Shown here: positions 13,501-22,000 of the stretch, one piece after another
Position numbering within the stretch: the first letter of the stretch is position 1
Layout: every line of letters starts with the position of its first letter
DNA from: Lethocerus indicus
Lineage: Eukaryota > Arthropoda > Insecta > Hemiptera > Belostomatidae
Direction of reading: 5' to 3'
NCBI GenBank assembly: GCA_019843655.1
Contig: JACDQD010000104.1
Span: 2,542,001-2,606,000 of the forward strand
Length of the DNA: 64,000 nucleotides
Translations under genes and position numbers: made by a program
The notes under the pieces: generated by a model
What the model was told of the DNA's origin: nothing
What the model saw: the letters and a program-made list of their open reading frames with translations, nothing else
Databases searched by the model: none

Positions 13501-15069
13501 ACTGAATGAATTTCGCAATTTATTAAAATTCAATTATATTGGAATAATCACGCCATAATATTGTTGATAACATTTAGACCTTTGAGTGACTACCGAAAAT
13601 AATATATGATCTTATTCCCCGGGCCGTACTCTTTTCTGCACTGGAGAAGAAGGAAGCCGCGCATTCTACAATATTTTTCATAATTCGGACTTTTGACCTA
13701 ATATTATGCAGCATGCGATATACTAATATTTATCCTCTAATTTTAACTATATCTTCATAATTGTGAAATAACCAAAAAACCCAAAAAATATCTCGTATTT
13801 TTTGTTCAACAGTGATCTTTCACCCCCCCCTCGTGACAATTTTTGGTTGGCTCACTCACGGACGGTAGGATTTGAAAATAACAGACGCTGATTTCACGGC
13901 GGAATAGGTTATCTGGAGGCGCCCATGAGTCAATTGAATAATCTACTGCAATGTTTACGTGGTGGCTACCGATGGGTCAACACGACGAGAGGGGACAACA
14001 CTCTGTCGGGAAAGAGTTTACCCAACTGGCGTGATGCAATCCAACCGACGAGGACGACCGCCTGGTATATTCCTGGTTCGTGGAACCGGTAAAAGAGGAA
14101 GAGATAAGTCGGGCAATTACCGAACAAACATTGGCTGGATGTTTTTTTCTGCCCCGCCCCGATCGTACCAGTGGGGGCGGGGATGACCATGGACAAGGGG
14201 GCATTGCATCAGAAAGATGAAACCATTGTCCCCTCTCATAAGAAATAGGGTTAAGATGAAATATGCCGACCTGGCGTATAAGAATAGTCGCCAACACACG
14301 TAAAATGGTTAATTGGGTTATCTTAAAGTATTTTACTGACTTTTCATTTACAATAACCAGAAACATTTTAAAAACTGTGAGTGACCAGATATTTAACTTT
14401 CATTTATAAAATAGTCCCTAACGCGCGCCCGTATCCTCGAAATATTACCACTGCTGCGATTTTCAATTTTATTTCTCGACACAAAAAAGGAGCCAAACGA
14501 AGTGGAATAAGGGGACAGAAAATTATTCGGTTCAATATACCGAATTTATCATTATTACGATTTTATATTAATTTTCTATTATTAAATCCTAACTAACATA
14601 TGGAAAATATCTGTGAAATTCCCGTATACAATTTATCTGCACTTTATTCATACAATTCACTGGTCATTATGTTGACAATTTTATACAGGTATATTCTAAT
14701 GTATGAATTTAATTCTAAGCTGAACGTGAACCAGACATGCGGTGGTTAGGGACCTTAGCTTTTGTGGTTATCGAACTTTATTAGATTATTTATTAGATTT
14801 TATTAAATTTATACCTTTATGAGATTTTTTTTATTCATCGTGTTAACTCAATTTTAAATCTAAATATGGTTAATTCAGTGTCAAATGACGTCCTAGATAA
14901 TGTTATTTAGCCTCAGGCTGAAATAATATATCATTAAACTCACTTGTTCGTTGTAAGTGGCGTCGGAATTGAAGTGTCCGGGGAAATGGGATGCAGACCT
15001 TCCCCAAACGCCGGCCACCAGGAGGCCGAAAACCAACAGAATCCTCATGCTGCCCACTGACTTCAACAT
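1400..15069 (-). CDS. ImpL2: ImpL2-like secreted insulin-binding protein, six coding exons
   Basis: Seen: six exons with GT-AG borders join in frame (15069-14944, 4426-4396, 3824-3676, 2585-2417, 2149-1950, 1561-1400), 837 nt including TAA, giving 278 residues. Residues 1 to about 23 form a hydrophobic signal peptide ending near AGVWG/RS. Ig domain 1 has Cys81, Trp93 and Cys139 in the YTC motif; Ig domain 2 has Cys196, Trp208 and Cys247 in YTC. An NGS glycosylation sequon is at 160-162. Two extra cysteines (128, 168) could form a further disulphide. There is no transmembrane segment, consistent with secretion. Known: Drosophila ImpL2 is an ecdysone-inducible two-Ig protein of similar length that binds insulin-like peptides and lowers insulin signalling; the vertebrate relative is IGFBP7. 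Inference: the same extracellular role here. The call rests on domain layout and the C-terminal Ig ending in TFLYPL, without a database search. Last residues are uncertain because AGT/gtaaga near 1439 could be a donor. Confidence 0.9.
1562..1949 (-). other. ImpL2: ImpL2 intron 6
   Basis: 388-bp intron splitting Ig domain 2, bounded by GTGAGT and TTTTCAG. It is AT-rich with no further features seen. Confidence 0.8.
1950..2149 (-). CDS. ImpL2: ImpL2 exon 6: inter-Ig linker and first half of Ig domain 2
   Basis: 200 nt, acceptor CATTTTCAG, donor GTGAGT, in phase 1 and out phase 0. It encodes residues 159-225: an NGS glycosylation sequon, MAVCEKENAG with an unpaired Cys (168), NNDVVLPCKVHG with Ig cysteine 196, and KVFWLNKDD with the core Trp208. 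Confidence 0.92.
2417..2585 (-). CDS. ImpL2: ImpL2 exon 5: second half of Ig domain 1
   Basis: 169 nt, entering phase 0 after GTGAACAG and leaving phase 1 at GTAACA. It encodes residues 103-158 and the first base of Gly159. GTYTCTAVAG holds the second Ig cysteine (Cys139). The preceding LVIDCALPHH contains an additional Cys (128). GC at third codon positions is visibly higher than in the flanking introns, supporting coding use. The acceptor pyrimidine tract is weak, so the exact 5' edge is slightly less secure than the others. Confidence 0.9.
2586..3675 (-). other. ImpL2: ImpL2 intron 4
   Basis: 1,090-bp intron splitting Ig domain 1. It contains a GC-balanced patch around 2,980-3,260 open on the minus strand without recognisable domains or consistent splice borders. 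I see no exon in it. Confidence 0.6.
3676..3824 (-). CDS. ImpL2: ImpL2 exon 4: first half of Ig domain 1
   Basis: 149 nt, acceptor TTATTTTCAG, donor GTAAAT, in phase 1 and out phase 0. It encodes residues 53-102, including GGKVELVCEASG with the first Ig cysteine (Cys81) and the core Trp in SIQWVKG. This is the B- to C-strand half of an I-set-like fold; its partner cysteine lies in the next exon. Confidence 0.92.
3825..4395 (-). other. ImpL2: ImpL2 intron 3
   Basis: 571-bp AT-rich intron between the microexon and Ig domain 1. It contains TTGTTTAC at 4042-4049, a match to the FOXO core octamer on the minus strand. Nothing else stands out. Confidence 0.75.
4396..4426 (-). CDS. ImpL2: ImpL2 exon 3: 31-nt microexon
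   Basis: The 31-nt exon lies between acceptor TTTGTTTCAG and donor GTAAGAAC. It enters in phase 0 and leaves in phase 1, encoding NSLTPDGGYR and the first base of Gly53. The phase exactly fits the preceding exon (phase 0 out) and the next (two bases needed), which is the main reason for accepting so small an exon. It encodes the linker between the signal-peptide region and Ig domain 1. Confidence 0.82.
4588..4757. mobile_element. foldback MITE, pogo/Tigger-like
   Basis: About 168 bp with long imperfect terminal inverted repeats. The left end reads TA then CAGTAGAAG (4590-4598); the right end reads TTCTAC (4750-4755). Paired blocks run inward: AGTAGAA with TTCTAC, TATTCA with TGAATA, ATTGGAC (4609-4615) with GTCCAAT (4728-4734), GGAACT (4634-4639) with AGTTCC (4708-4713), and TTTTCGAATTCG with its degenerate partner CGAATTTGAAAA. 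The size, absence of coding sequence, TA before the left end and CAGTAGAA terminus resemble non-autonomous pogo/Tigger-type elements. The right terminus has drifted (AT after TTCTAC), so the duplication is not clean. The inverted-repeat structure is seen; the family name is inference. Confidence 0.6.
4640..4657. repeat. 18-bp perfect palindrome
   Basis: GTTTTCGAATTCGAAAAC is its own reverse complement. It lies inside the left arm of the foldback element and is probably part of that element. Confidence 0.9.
8093..8129. repeat. GC-rich stem-loop, 10-bp perfect stem
   Basis: GACACGCCCC (8093-8102) pairs perfectly with GGGGCGTGTC (8120-8129) across a 17-nt loop; the flanks can extend the stem with a bulge. 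It lies in a GC-balanced island of ImpL2 intron 2. The role is unknown; a structured RNA or a remnant of a small transposon are both possible. Confidence 0.7.
8821..8842. repeat. short CT microsatellite
   Basis: Imperfect CT-dinucleotide run; on the ImpL2 strand it reads as GA, a GAGA-factor type sequence within intron 2. Confidence 0.85.
9850..9984 (+). CDS. small open frame antisense to ImpL2 intron 2, uncertain
   Basis: 44 codons from an ATG followed by G (ATGG), beginning MAKREVPGRI and ending HHCTALCVIG. No domain, signal peptide or splice context is recognised. It could be a chance open frame or a small ORF in an antisense non-coding transcript. Low confidence. Confidence 0.1.
   Translation: MAKREVPGRIVEPVFFSAVRLNSIFPGHLAISAKHHCTALCVIG
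10019..10043. repeat. 8-bp perfect stem-loop
   Basis: GACCTCTC (10019-10026) pairs with GAGAGGTC (10036-10043) with a 9-nt loop. AGGTCA follows shortly after at about 10,050, a nuclear-receptor half-site sequence. Confidence 0.7.
10105..10125. promoter_or_regulatory. paired heat-shock-element-like sites
   Basis: Two exact TTCTAGAA blocks (10105-10112 and 10118-10125) separated by 5 bp. Each is a TTCnnGAA unit of the kind bound by HSF. The spacing between the two is not a perfect 5-bp phasing. The pair also forms a perfect hairpin. Function is inferred only from the motif. Confidence 0.35.
10751..10770. repeat. exact 10-bp tandem duplication
   Basis: GATAAGAACG occurs twice in direct succession. 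Each unit contains a GATA core. Confidence 0.9.
14152..14182. repeat. GC-box inverted repeat
   Basis: CCCCGCCCC (14152-14160) and GGGGCGGGG (14174-14182) form a perfect 9-bp stem with a 13-nt loop. Each arm is also an Sp1/KLF-type GC box. It lies about 800 bp inside intron 2 from the ImpL2 start-codon exon, in a GC-balanced island. Confidence 0.65.
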
Positions 15070-15098
15070 CTTTGCAGTAGATATTATTATATTAGTAA
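14944..15098 (-). CDS. ImpL2: ImpL2 exon 2: start codon and signal peptide
   Basis: The acceptor is a pyrimidine tract ending in TTCTTACAG just above 15,098. The exon holds 29 nt of 5'UTR without an ATG, then ATG at 15,069-15,067 and 42 codons, ending in phase 0 at a GTGAGT donor (14,943-14,938). MLKSVGSMRI begins the protein, followed by the hydrophobic core ILLVFGLLVAGVWG. A second in-frame ATG (Met8) is an alternative start that would keep the signal core. Upstream in-frame sequence belongs to the intron, so the first exon ATG is the preferred start. Confidence 0.88.
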
Positions 15099-15786
15099 CT
15101 GTAAGAAGAAAAAATACTTGTATAAATATAACAACGGCGCATTTATAATAAAGTCCGCCCGCTAACATCTCGAGCAAATTTAGGATTTCTATGCATCTGT
15201 TCACTGGAGAGTATAAAGTCGCAAAAATATTAACATCCAGGGTAGTTTCAGTATTATGAACGTTGAATTTTCATCGTGTGAAATAGAAAAATTTACACAT
15301 GAAAATAGGCTCAGAATAGAGAACTGCCGCTATTTTTAAAACTGGATATGGAGAACTGCTATCTAAACAGATCATTTTCAAGAATTACTGAATATGACGT
15401 CGGGTGTACAATACAGCCCATTTTCTCAACATTTATATTAAATACAGACGATCTGATAAAAAGTTATACAAACTAAACACAATTGTGTAATACTTTAACT
15501 GAGACATATTAGAAGTATTTTTAGGGACAAAAATAAAACTGTTAAATTTAGTGGTACGGTAAATTGTAATTTACCGGTAAATAAAAACAAAAGGCGCCTG
15601 TTTAAAATTATGGGTTGCCGGTAAATCAGGAACACGCGTCAAAAAAGAAATCTGTGATAAGGCATCCGATAAGAGGAAGAGAGAGAGAGAAATGCTAGAA
15701 GGCGGATGGATGATGAGTGGCCAGTGAGGCCGCGGAGAGAGCTGATCGGCTGAAAACGAAGAATGAAATAATTTGAGGTCTCTTAC
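15099..15786 (-). other. ImpL2: ImpL2 intron 1 (within 5'UTR)
   Basis: 688-bp intron from GTAAGA to TTCTTACAG. It includes a purine-rich GAGAGAGAGA run near 15,676-15,690 and no coding signal. Confidence 0.55.
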
Positions 15787-15820
15787 CTTGGTCGAGCCGA
15801 GCTGATCGCAGTCGGAATAG
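15787..15820 (-). other. ImpL2: ImpL2 non-coding first exon (5'UTR)
   Basis: On the minus strand a TATA box is followed about 30 nt later by the inferred transcription start (roughly 15,820, uncertain by several bases). About 34 nt then lead to CCAAG/gtaaga, a strong donor at 15,786. No ATG occurs in this exon. Splicing to the acceptor at 15,099 removes a 688-bp intron and joins directly to the exon carrying the start codon. The order promoter, short leader, donor, start-codon exon is complete without gaps. Confidence 0.6.
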
Positions 15821-15844
15821 TAAGGGGAAAGCCGGCCACCACTC

Positions 15845-15852
15845 CTTATATA
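15845..15852 (-). promoter_or_regulatory. ImpL2: TATA box of ImpL2
   Basis: The reverse complement reads TATATAAG, preceded on that strand by GA-rich sequence and followed at about -30 spacing by the leader exon that ends in a consensus donor. It is the only candidate that places a TATA box, leader and donor directly upstream of the signal-peptide exon. Alternative upstream promoters are possible. Confidence 0.6.
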
Positions 15853-15863
15853 CGGTCCGCTCG

Positions 15864-15924
15864 CATCTCTCCCTCTCTTTCTCTCTCACTCTCCTGTTGC
15901 CCATCCTCTGTCATTCTCTCACTC

Positions 15925-15969
<45 letters not shown>

Positions 15970-16014
15970 TACTCCCTCTCTCGCTCTTTCTCACTCTTTC
16001 TCCTCCCTCACTCC

Positions 16015-16055
<41 letters not shown>

Positions 16056-16076
16056 CCTCCCCTCCCTCACATCAAA
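15864..16076. repeat. CT/GA-rich tract upstream of the ImpL2 promoter
   Basis: About 210 bp of nearly pure pyrimidine on the plus strand, with uninterrupted CT runs at about 15,928-15,962 and 16,012-16,038. On the ImpL2 strand this is GAGAG sequence starting some 15 bp above the TATA box. Such tracts bind GAGA factor/CLAMP-type proteins in insects and can form triplex DNA. The long Ser-Leu open frame across it is an artefact of the repeat. Confidence 0.9.
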
Positions 16077-19000
16077 CCCCCTCTTCCCCTCTCGCTCTAC
16101 TCCCACCCTATTGCGGCCGCTCTCACCCCATTCGACGATTCTTTTCACGGTTTTATAATTAAGACAAACGGGAGTTACCTTGCGTTAGTTTTACCCGAAC
16201 GATATGTCAACTGGTTTGCAATCTATCGAAAAGAATAAATTACGGATTGTAAGGATAAAGTTGAACGCCGTGGGTTATTTAGTTGAAGTCAACCTTTCCT
16301 GTTCCCTTCGGATCTTTTATAATATAAACCTCCTAGCATATTTTATAGACCCCGGAAAACCTTAACAATAAAGTTGTATTGTTAAATGTCAGCAAAATAT
16401 AAAAAAAGATATGACGCGTAAGTTTTCTTCAATTAGTAGTACTTTTTTCAATTTTCGGTAATAACATCTTTCCTTTTCTATTCCCCTAGAATTTTTATGT
16501 ACACAGTTATACCCTAGTACTGTACAGTGTAGCTAGATATCGTCAAACTGAATCTATGGTTACTGCATCGATATTAAAATTAATTATATATTACAATGAA
16601 TTCGTGAATTTTTGCGGTATTCAGTTACTTCTGTACAATTTCTGTTTAAAAATTTCAAACGCGAGCTTATGATCTAGGAGATTCTTATCCCAGCTGATCA
16701 ACGCTAAATATTTAGCCATCCCTCGAGTCCTTCCGGAAGCTGCGATTAACAAGCAAAAACGTATAAACATTTAATTTCATCACAATATCATCTTCTTTAT
16801 TTATATAGAAAATATATTATGTTTATGAGGAACAAATGACCACATAATCGAAATAATCCTTCAAATGAATCTAAGATTGCATTCAAAATTTCAGAAACAG
16901 TATGAGGAATGGGGTACTATATTTGGGAAATACTATATTCAGTATTAAAGATTAATACTTAAAAATTATACTTAATAATTGATAAAAGTATAATAAAAAT
17001 TATACTTAATATATAAGCACAAAATATAAATCTAATTATTCCTGAACTTGGTTGGTCACGAAACTAATTTGGTTATATTCCTGTCCTGTTCAAGATTCTA
17101 CTAATGGAAATCAACTTTCAGGCAAACTGCGTCGAAACCAGATAGCAATCCAGTTACTTAATTTACTGCTCTACTTCAAGGGGATTTAGGAATCCCATAG
17201 CAGACTCGAGGAATTCAAGTGAATCGATTGTTTTATTGCAACGTCTCAAGGTTTTACAGATTGACCTTTCCTATATTTATACATATAGTCCGGGACGGTT
17301 TTAATCGGTTAAAATACGAATTAATTAATTCAATTAGACGGGTTTTAACTCCGATTAAAGTAATAGATCAAAGACACAGTCGACCTATCATCGAATGTAT
17401 TTTGTTAACTCCACAATGGGTGTTCGTTGGGACATCGTCAATAGGGGGCATCAGATAAGAGCAGCTAGAGAACTTCGATTCGGTTCGAGAACTTGGCTAT
17501 ATCGTGGAATCTCATTTCAGCCTTTCACTAGGTGTTTCGCTACCTATAATTCAGTGTTTCATATATTCAAGTGTTCTATATATTAAATTGTTAAGTGTTA
17601 AACTATAGAAATGTATATTTTGGAAACAAATTTGAAATACGAGATATTTTGATATTATATACATTCTTTCAGCATTTGTTGCATTGAATGATCCTTTTTC
17701 ATTGACGGAGAGGCATTCCATTCTTCAGCTGTACTGCCTAAAATACAATGCGGACATCAGCTTAACTGTTAAATCCCGAGCTGAGGTTTTCCCTGATTTA
17801 CGTTTAATTAAGCCCGGTCCCCCAATTTTCCTCAGTGAAACCCGCCTTGAGGTTGAAACTATTAAGCCACCTATTCCAGTACCACTTTATACAGCTGTTG
17901 CCTGCCCGAGCCCACCCACATGCCCGTGCCGTTGAGAACCTTCTAGTATTGATTAATTCAAAGAGGTACCCATTTTTAAGAGAAAAGTATAATATGTATG
18001 CGTGATCTGTAAACTCATCATATTTCAAATATTATATATATGTGGATGTGTGTATGTGTAACACTGTAGAAAATACCATTAGAATTTTCGAAATATTCCT
18101 ATTGTAAGTAGCGACAAATTTAATTTTATTTCCGCATCATTTTGTCCCATTTCAGTGCATTCCTAAAATGAATTAAATTCAGCAAAACAACGTGTACCTG
18201 TCGCCAACCACTTTTTATTTCATTTAAAATATATGATAGTATAGGGATAATATTAATGTATTGGATGAGTAATTGCATATTACTAGTATCCAACATTGTT
18301 ATACAAAGCAAGCGTTTTTTAATTCATCCATCGTTGGATAGCCAAAGAGAGAAAGAAGGCTTGTAAGTTGTCACTTTTGCTTCGTAGAACTATCGTAGAA
18401 ATTAAAAACACTGCGACTATCCCTTTATAGGAGGGAAGTAATAAAGAACAAGCAATATTTTCATACAAATTGAATTCTAGTCTCGCTTCAAAGGAAACAG
18501 AATTAACGGGCTATCTACTATAACATTTGTTTCGAGCATTCCTTTCTTTTATTTCCCGATGTCGTTTTCGCTCCAACATTGTTGGACGGTCTCTACAAAG
18601 AGACGGCGCCCCTTGAAAAACAAATTAGAACCGGATTTTTTTTAATTTTCGAAAAATACTTTCTGACAGTATTCGAAATCAGCGGAGAATTAAGGTGTCC
18701 TATAAAGGGGCTGTGATGTGATTGAAATTCGATTGAGTACGTCCCTCTTTTCGGTAGACTCCGGTGGAGCATCCCGTCTGTGATTGGGAAAAGCCTTTTT
18801 TTTTTGAAGCGGCGGCCAGTATTGAGGCGATACCGTCGGCGGTGCCGAGCTGGAAAGCGGAGCTCGACCAGAGGAGTCAATTTTATCGCTTCACATTAAA
18901 CTAGTGAGGCGGGAAGCGGAACCGAGACGGGACGGCTGCCTCCTGCAGGATGTGACCCAGCAGATATTTAACTTGCGCGGTCCCACTTAGCTAAGTAGAT

Positions 19001-22000
19001 GCTAAGCTCCCATACTTACCCCTCTCTGTCGAAATAGCACGACCTATCAAGGCTACAACTAGTGTGATGAGGTTTATTTTTTCATATGAAAGATTTACCT
19101 GAACACCCGTACAACGGTTAATATAACTTTCGAGACCTATTTAGCACGAATTGGAACATTATTTTAACATTGTGGAATTCATAAACAAATAGAAGTATAA
19201 TTTATTCCTGTCTAAGGGAACAATGTAAATTTGGATTATCAAACTTCAATCAATTTAGCCGAACTACATTAGATAAAGGAATATCAATTAACACCTCTAT
19301 CAGATCATCATTCCTATCATTTTTTAAACTTACAGTGCTACAAATGATTAAATAAGTTTCGTTCCTGTCATTTGTCTTTGTCATTTTTCTCAAGTCAGGA
19401 AGAATGTAATGAATTGGACATAAAATTTTATGCCCGAGTATCATACTACGTGAATTGCAGAGTGAAGTACATTGGCTTTATGTAATGCATGAGAAATCGA
19501 TTATGGAAATACCAATTGGAAAATTATTTAAACCGACCCTTATATGAATTTTTCCTTTCTACTACCGCTGCCCCGCGGGACAGATAACAGATGGCAATTC
19601 GCCCGGAGTCCAGGTTTTGTATTTGGAATTTACTTAGTCATGTAAAAGAAGGATGTGTTGCATGCCGATTGCCGGGTTTATATTTAGATGTATTCAGTGA
19701 TGCAAGGAAAGCCGAGCCCCGGTTAAGAGCCAGGAAGAGAACATCCACCGCCATCCAGCGACCGGTTCAAATGTTCCGAATAATTTCGTTCCGACGCAAG
19801 TCGAAAAGTACAATTATCGAAAAATTTATCATTATTAACAATCGATTTTCGAACAACTTGTGTGTGCCCAGTTTGGGCCCATTTCAGGTACTGGATTGAG
19901 CATTGTAGACACTGTCTGAAGCCCGAAACCTCAATTTTTTTTGCAGCCTTCAGATGAATTCAAGACAAAGGGTTGTACAAGAACCAATTTCTGGTTAATC
20001 AGATATATGATTGGAGGTAGCCGCCAGGTCCGGCACCATCTGCTGCAAAATATTCGTTTCGCGGAATACTTTTTCCCCGTAGTCTACTACCTGGTTTTCC
20101 TCGAAAACCTCTTCTTGCTCACAGTTCTTTATCGCTTGCAGATTTTAATGTTGTTGAATAAGTAACGTAGAGAAAAAGTCTTTCTTCATGATCCATTAGC
20201 CTAAGTATAAATGTGAAATGCGTAAGTCCTAAAGATTACGGTGTAAATTATTATTTAATAAATGGCGCAGGATCTATATTAAACAGTAACAAAGGAAAAC
20301 ACGAATCATGATGCAGCTAACTTTCAGAGATGTGGCACATTCTGCGTGCTAAAATGAATTGCATTCCTTGACAATTCCCCCTTGACTGCATACATTCCAT
20401 GCGTTTAGTTCAACAATCCTACCCTTGTTTTTGTGTCAATAGAACTGCGAGTATGCCCACTTCGCTAATCGCTTTGTTTATCCCCTGTAAACTCTCTTTT
20501 CTGAGGGTCCCTATATTTAGATCAAATATCCGTCGCAGCGTTCTATTTAAACTTTCGATTGGGCCGCTTGAATACCCGAGCGGAGTATGTGGACGCATTC
20601 ATTATTTCACCATAGTCTCCCGGTCAGTTTTTCATTGTGCTTCGTCAGAAGCGAGTGGGCGTCATTGAGTCCACGAAGTTTTCCTCTACATTAAACTCTT
20701 CTCATATTCTTTCCCGGCTTAGGGAGAAAGTAAAAGTTCAAGCCAGATGAAGCGATCGATTTCAATAACAAGAGCCATTTCAATGTTCATTGTTCGCCAT
20801 TTTCATGTTACGAATCACACTATAAATATACTTTTTTGTAATTATCTTTAGTTTTTAAATATTTAAATGTATTTAATTCATTTTCCAAAATATGTAATTT
20901 TTTTTTAATAACCCAATACCATCTGCTTTCTGACAGAGCGAATTAGTACATTTCTGCACAGAACTTGAGAAAACAGGAGTATCATTTTGTTATATATAGG
21001 AATTAAATTTTTGAACATTGTCAGATACCCACTCTCAATTTTCCGAAACCATTTTTGTTGAGTAATTTTGTACGGGGTTGAATGGAGCAACGAGACACAA
21101 TTTTGATTATCTCCAACAGGGTTATCTAATAAACGGACCTTATTACCACCCATTAGTGCGGTGCGGTAAACTCGCTCTTTCATGTGCTACGTTAAATGGG
21201 ATAAAATATTTGAATTCAATAATTTTTAAGAGAATTTCAGTTTGGTCAGAACTTGATTCGCTCCTTCAAAATGTTTCTGCGGTCCCTCACTAGAACGGAA
21301 ATCCCCTCCACATGTCTCTTCTGGTACTTTTCCACTTGTACCCAATCTCTACGTGTCCGATTCCTGTACCCTATAATTTTCTATTTATTACCCATTCAAC
21401 TGCCCTTCCATTTGGCCCATACCCGATGACGCACAACGGTAGTATAATTATCCATCCTAGGACCGAAAAATAATTATTCCTTCAGGAAAAATGTTAAAAA
21501 AACCTTCTCTTGTGTAATCTGGTAATATCTAATTATAATTAAATGATTAATTTATAACTGAATAACTCATATATTGTCTTCGCACCTAATAGAGGATTAC
21601 TATTGACGTTATATCAGTCTCAGAATTCGAATGAATATCCCGGGTTATTACTCAAGTTCGATATTTCATGTCGTTAATTCTGCAGTGTTTCCGTTTCTAT
21701 TTCCAACTTATTCCTTATGGCATTTTAAATGCTATTTTAAACACTTAATTCCTAATAATTCTGAAATTGCTTAGCTACAAGTAATATTTGTCTGTTTATT
21801 GTCCTAAAACTGATTTCTCATGTTCAGTATAGTTAAGGAACGGTAGGCACCAAGTCCACTTCAAAAAGGACATTTTTTGTAATATGCAGCGTATCTAAAT
21901 ATGGCCGAATCCCCATTTCCTGCTGTGATTATACTAGCGGGCTGCCTGTCAGAACCTGATCATTCCGAAAAGTTATTCCTGATAAACGTACGTAAGATAC

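Larger units (their letters stand above)
4427..14943 (-). other. ImpL2: ImpL2 intron 2, 10.5 kb
   Basis: This intron separates the signal-peptide exon from the rest of the protein. It holds a MITE-like foldback (4588-4757), FOXO-type octamers GTAAACAA (6805-6812 and 12,633-12,640), GC-balanced islands near 6,780-7,200, 7,970-8,260, 8,600-8,950, 12,120-12,500 and 13,850-14,250, and several stem-loops. No nested gene is convincing: the open frames present lack domains and splice support. Large early introns commonly carry enhancers, so the islands are the natural place to look. Confidence 0.7.

Noticed and set aside
15897..16238. 113-codon Ser/Leu-rich open frame on the plus strand
   Set aside because: It is a translation of the CT microsatellite; no stop codon can arise in CT repeats, so the frame has no coding meaning.
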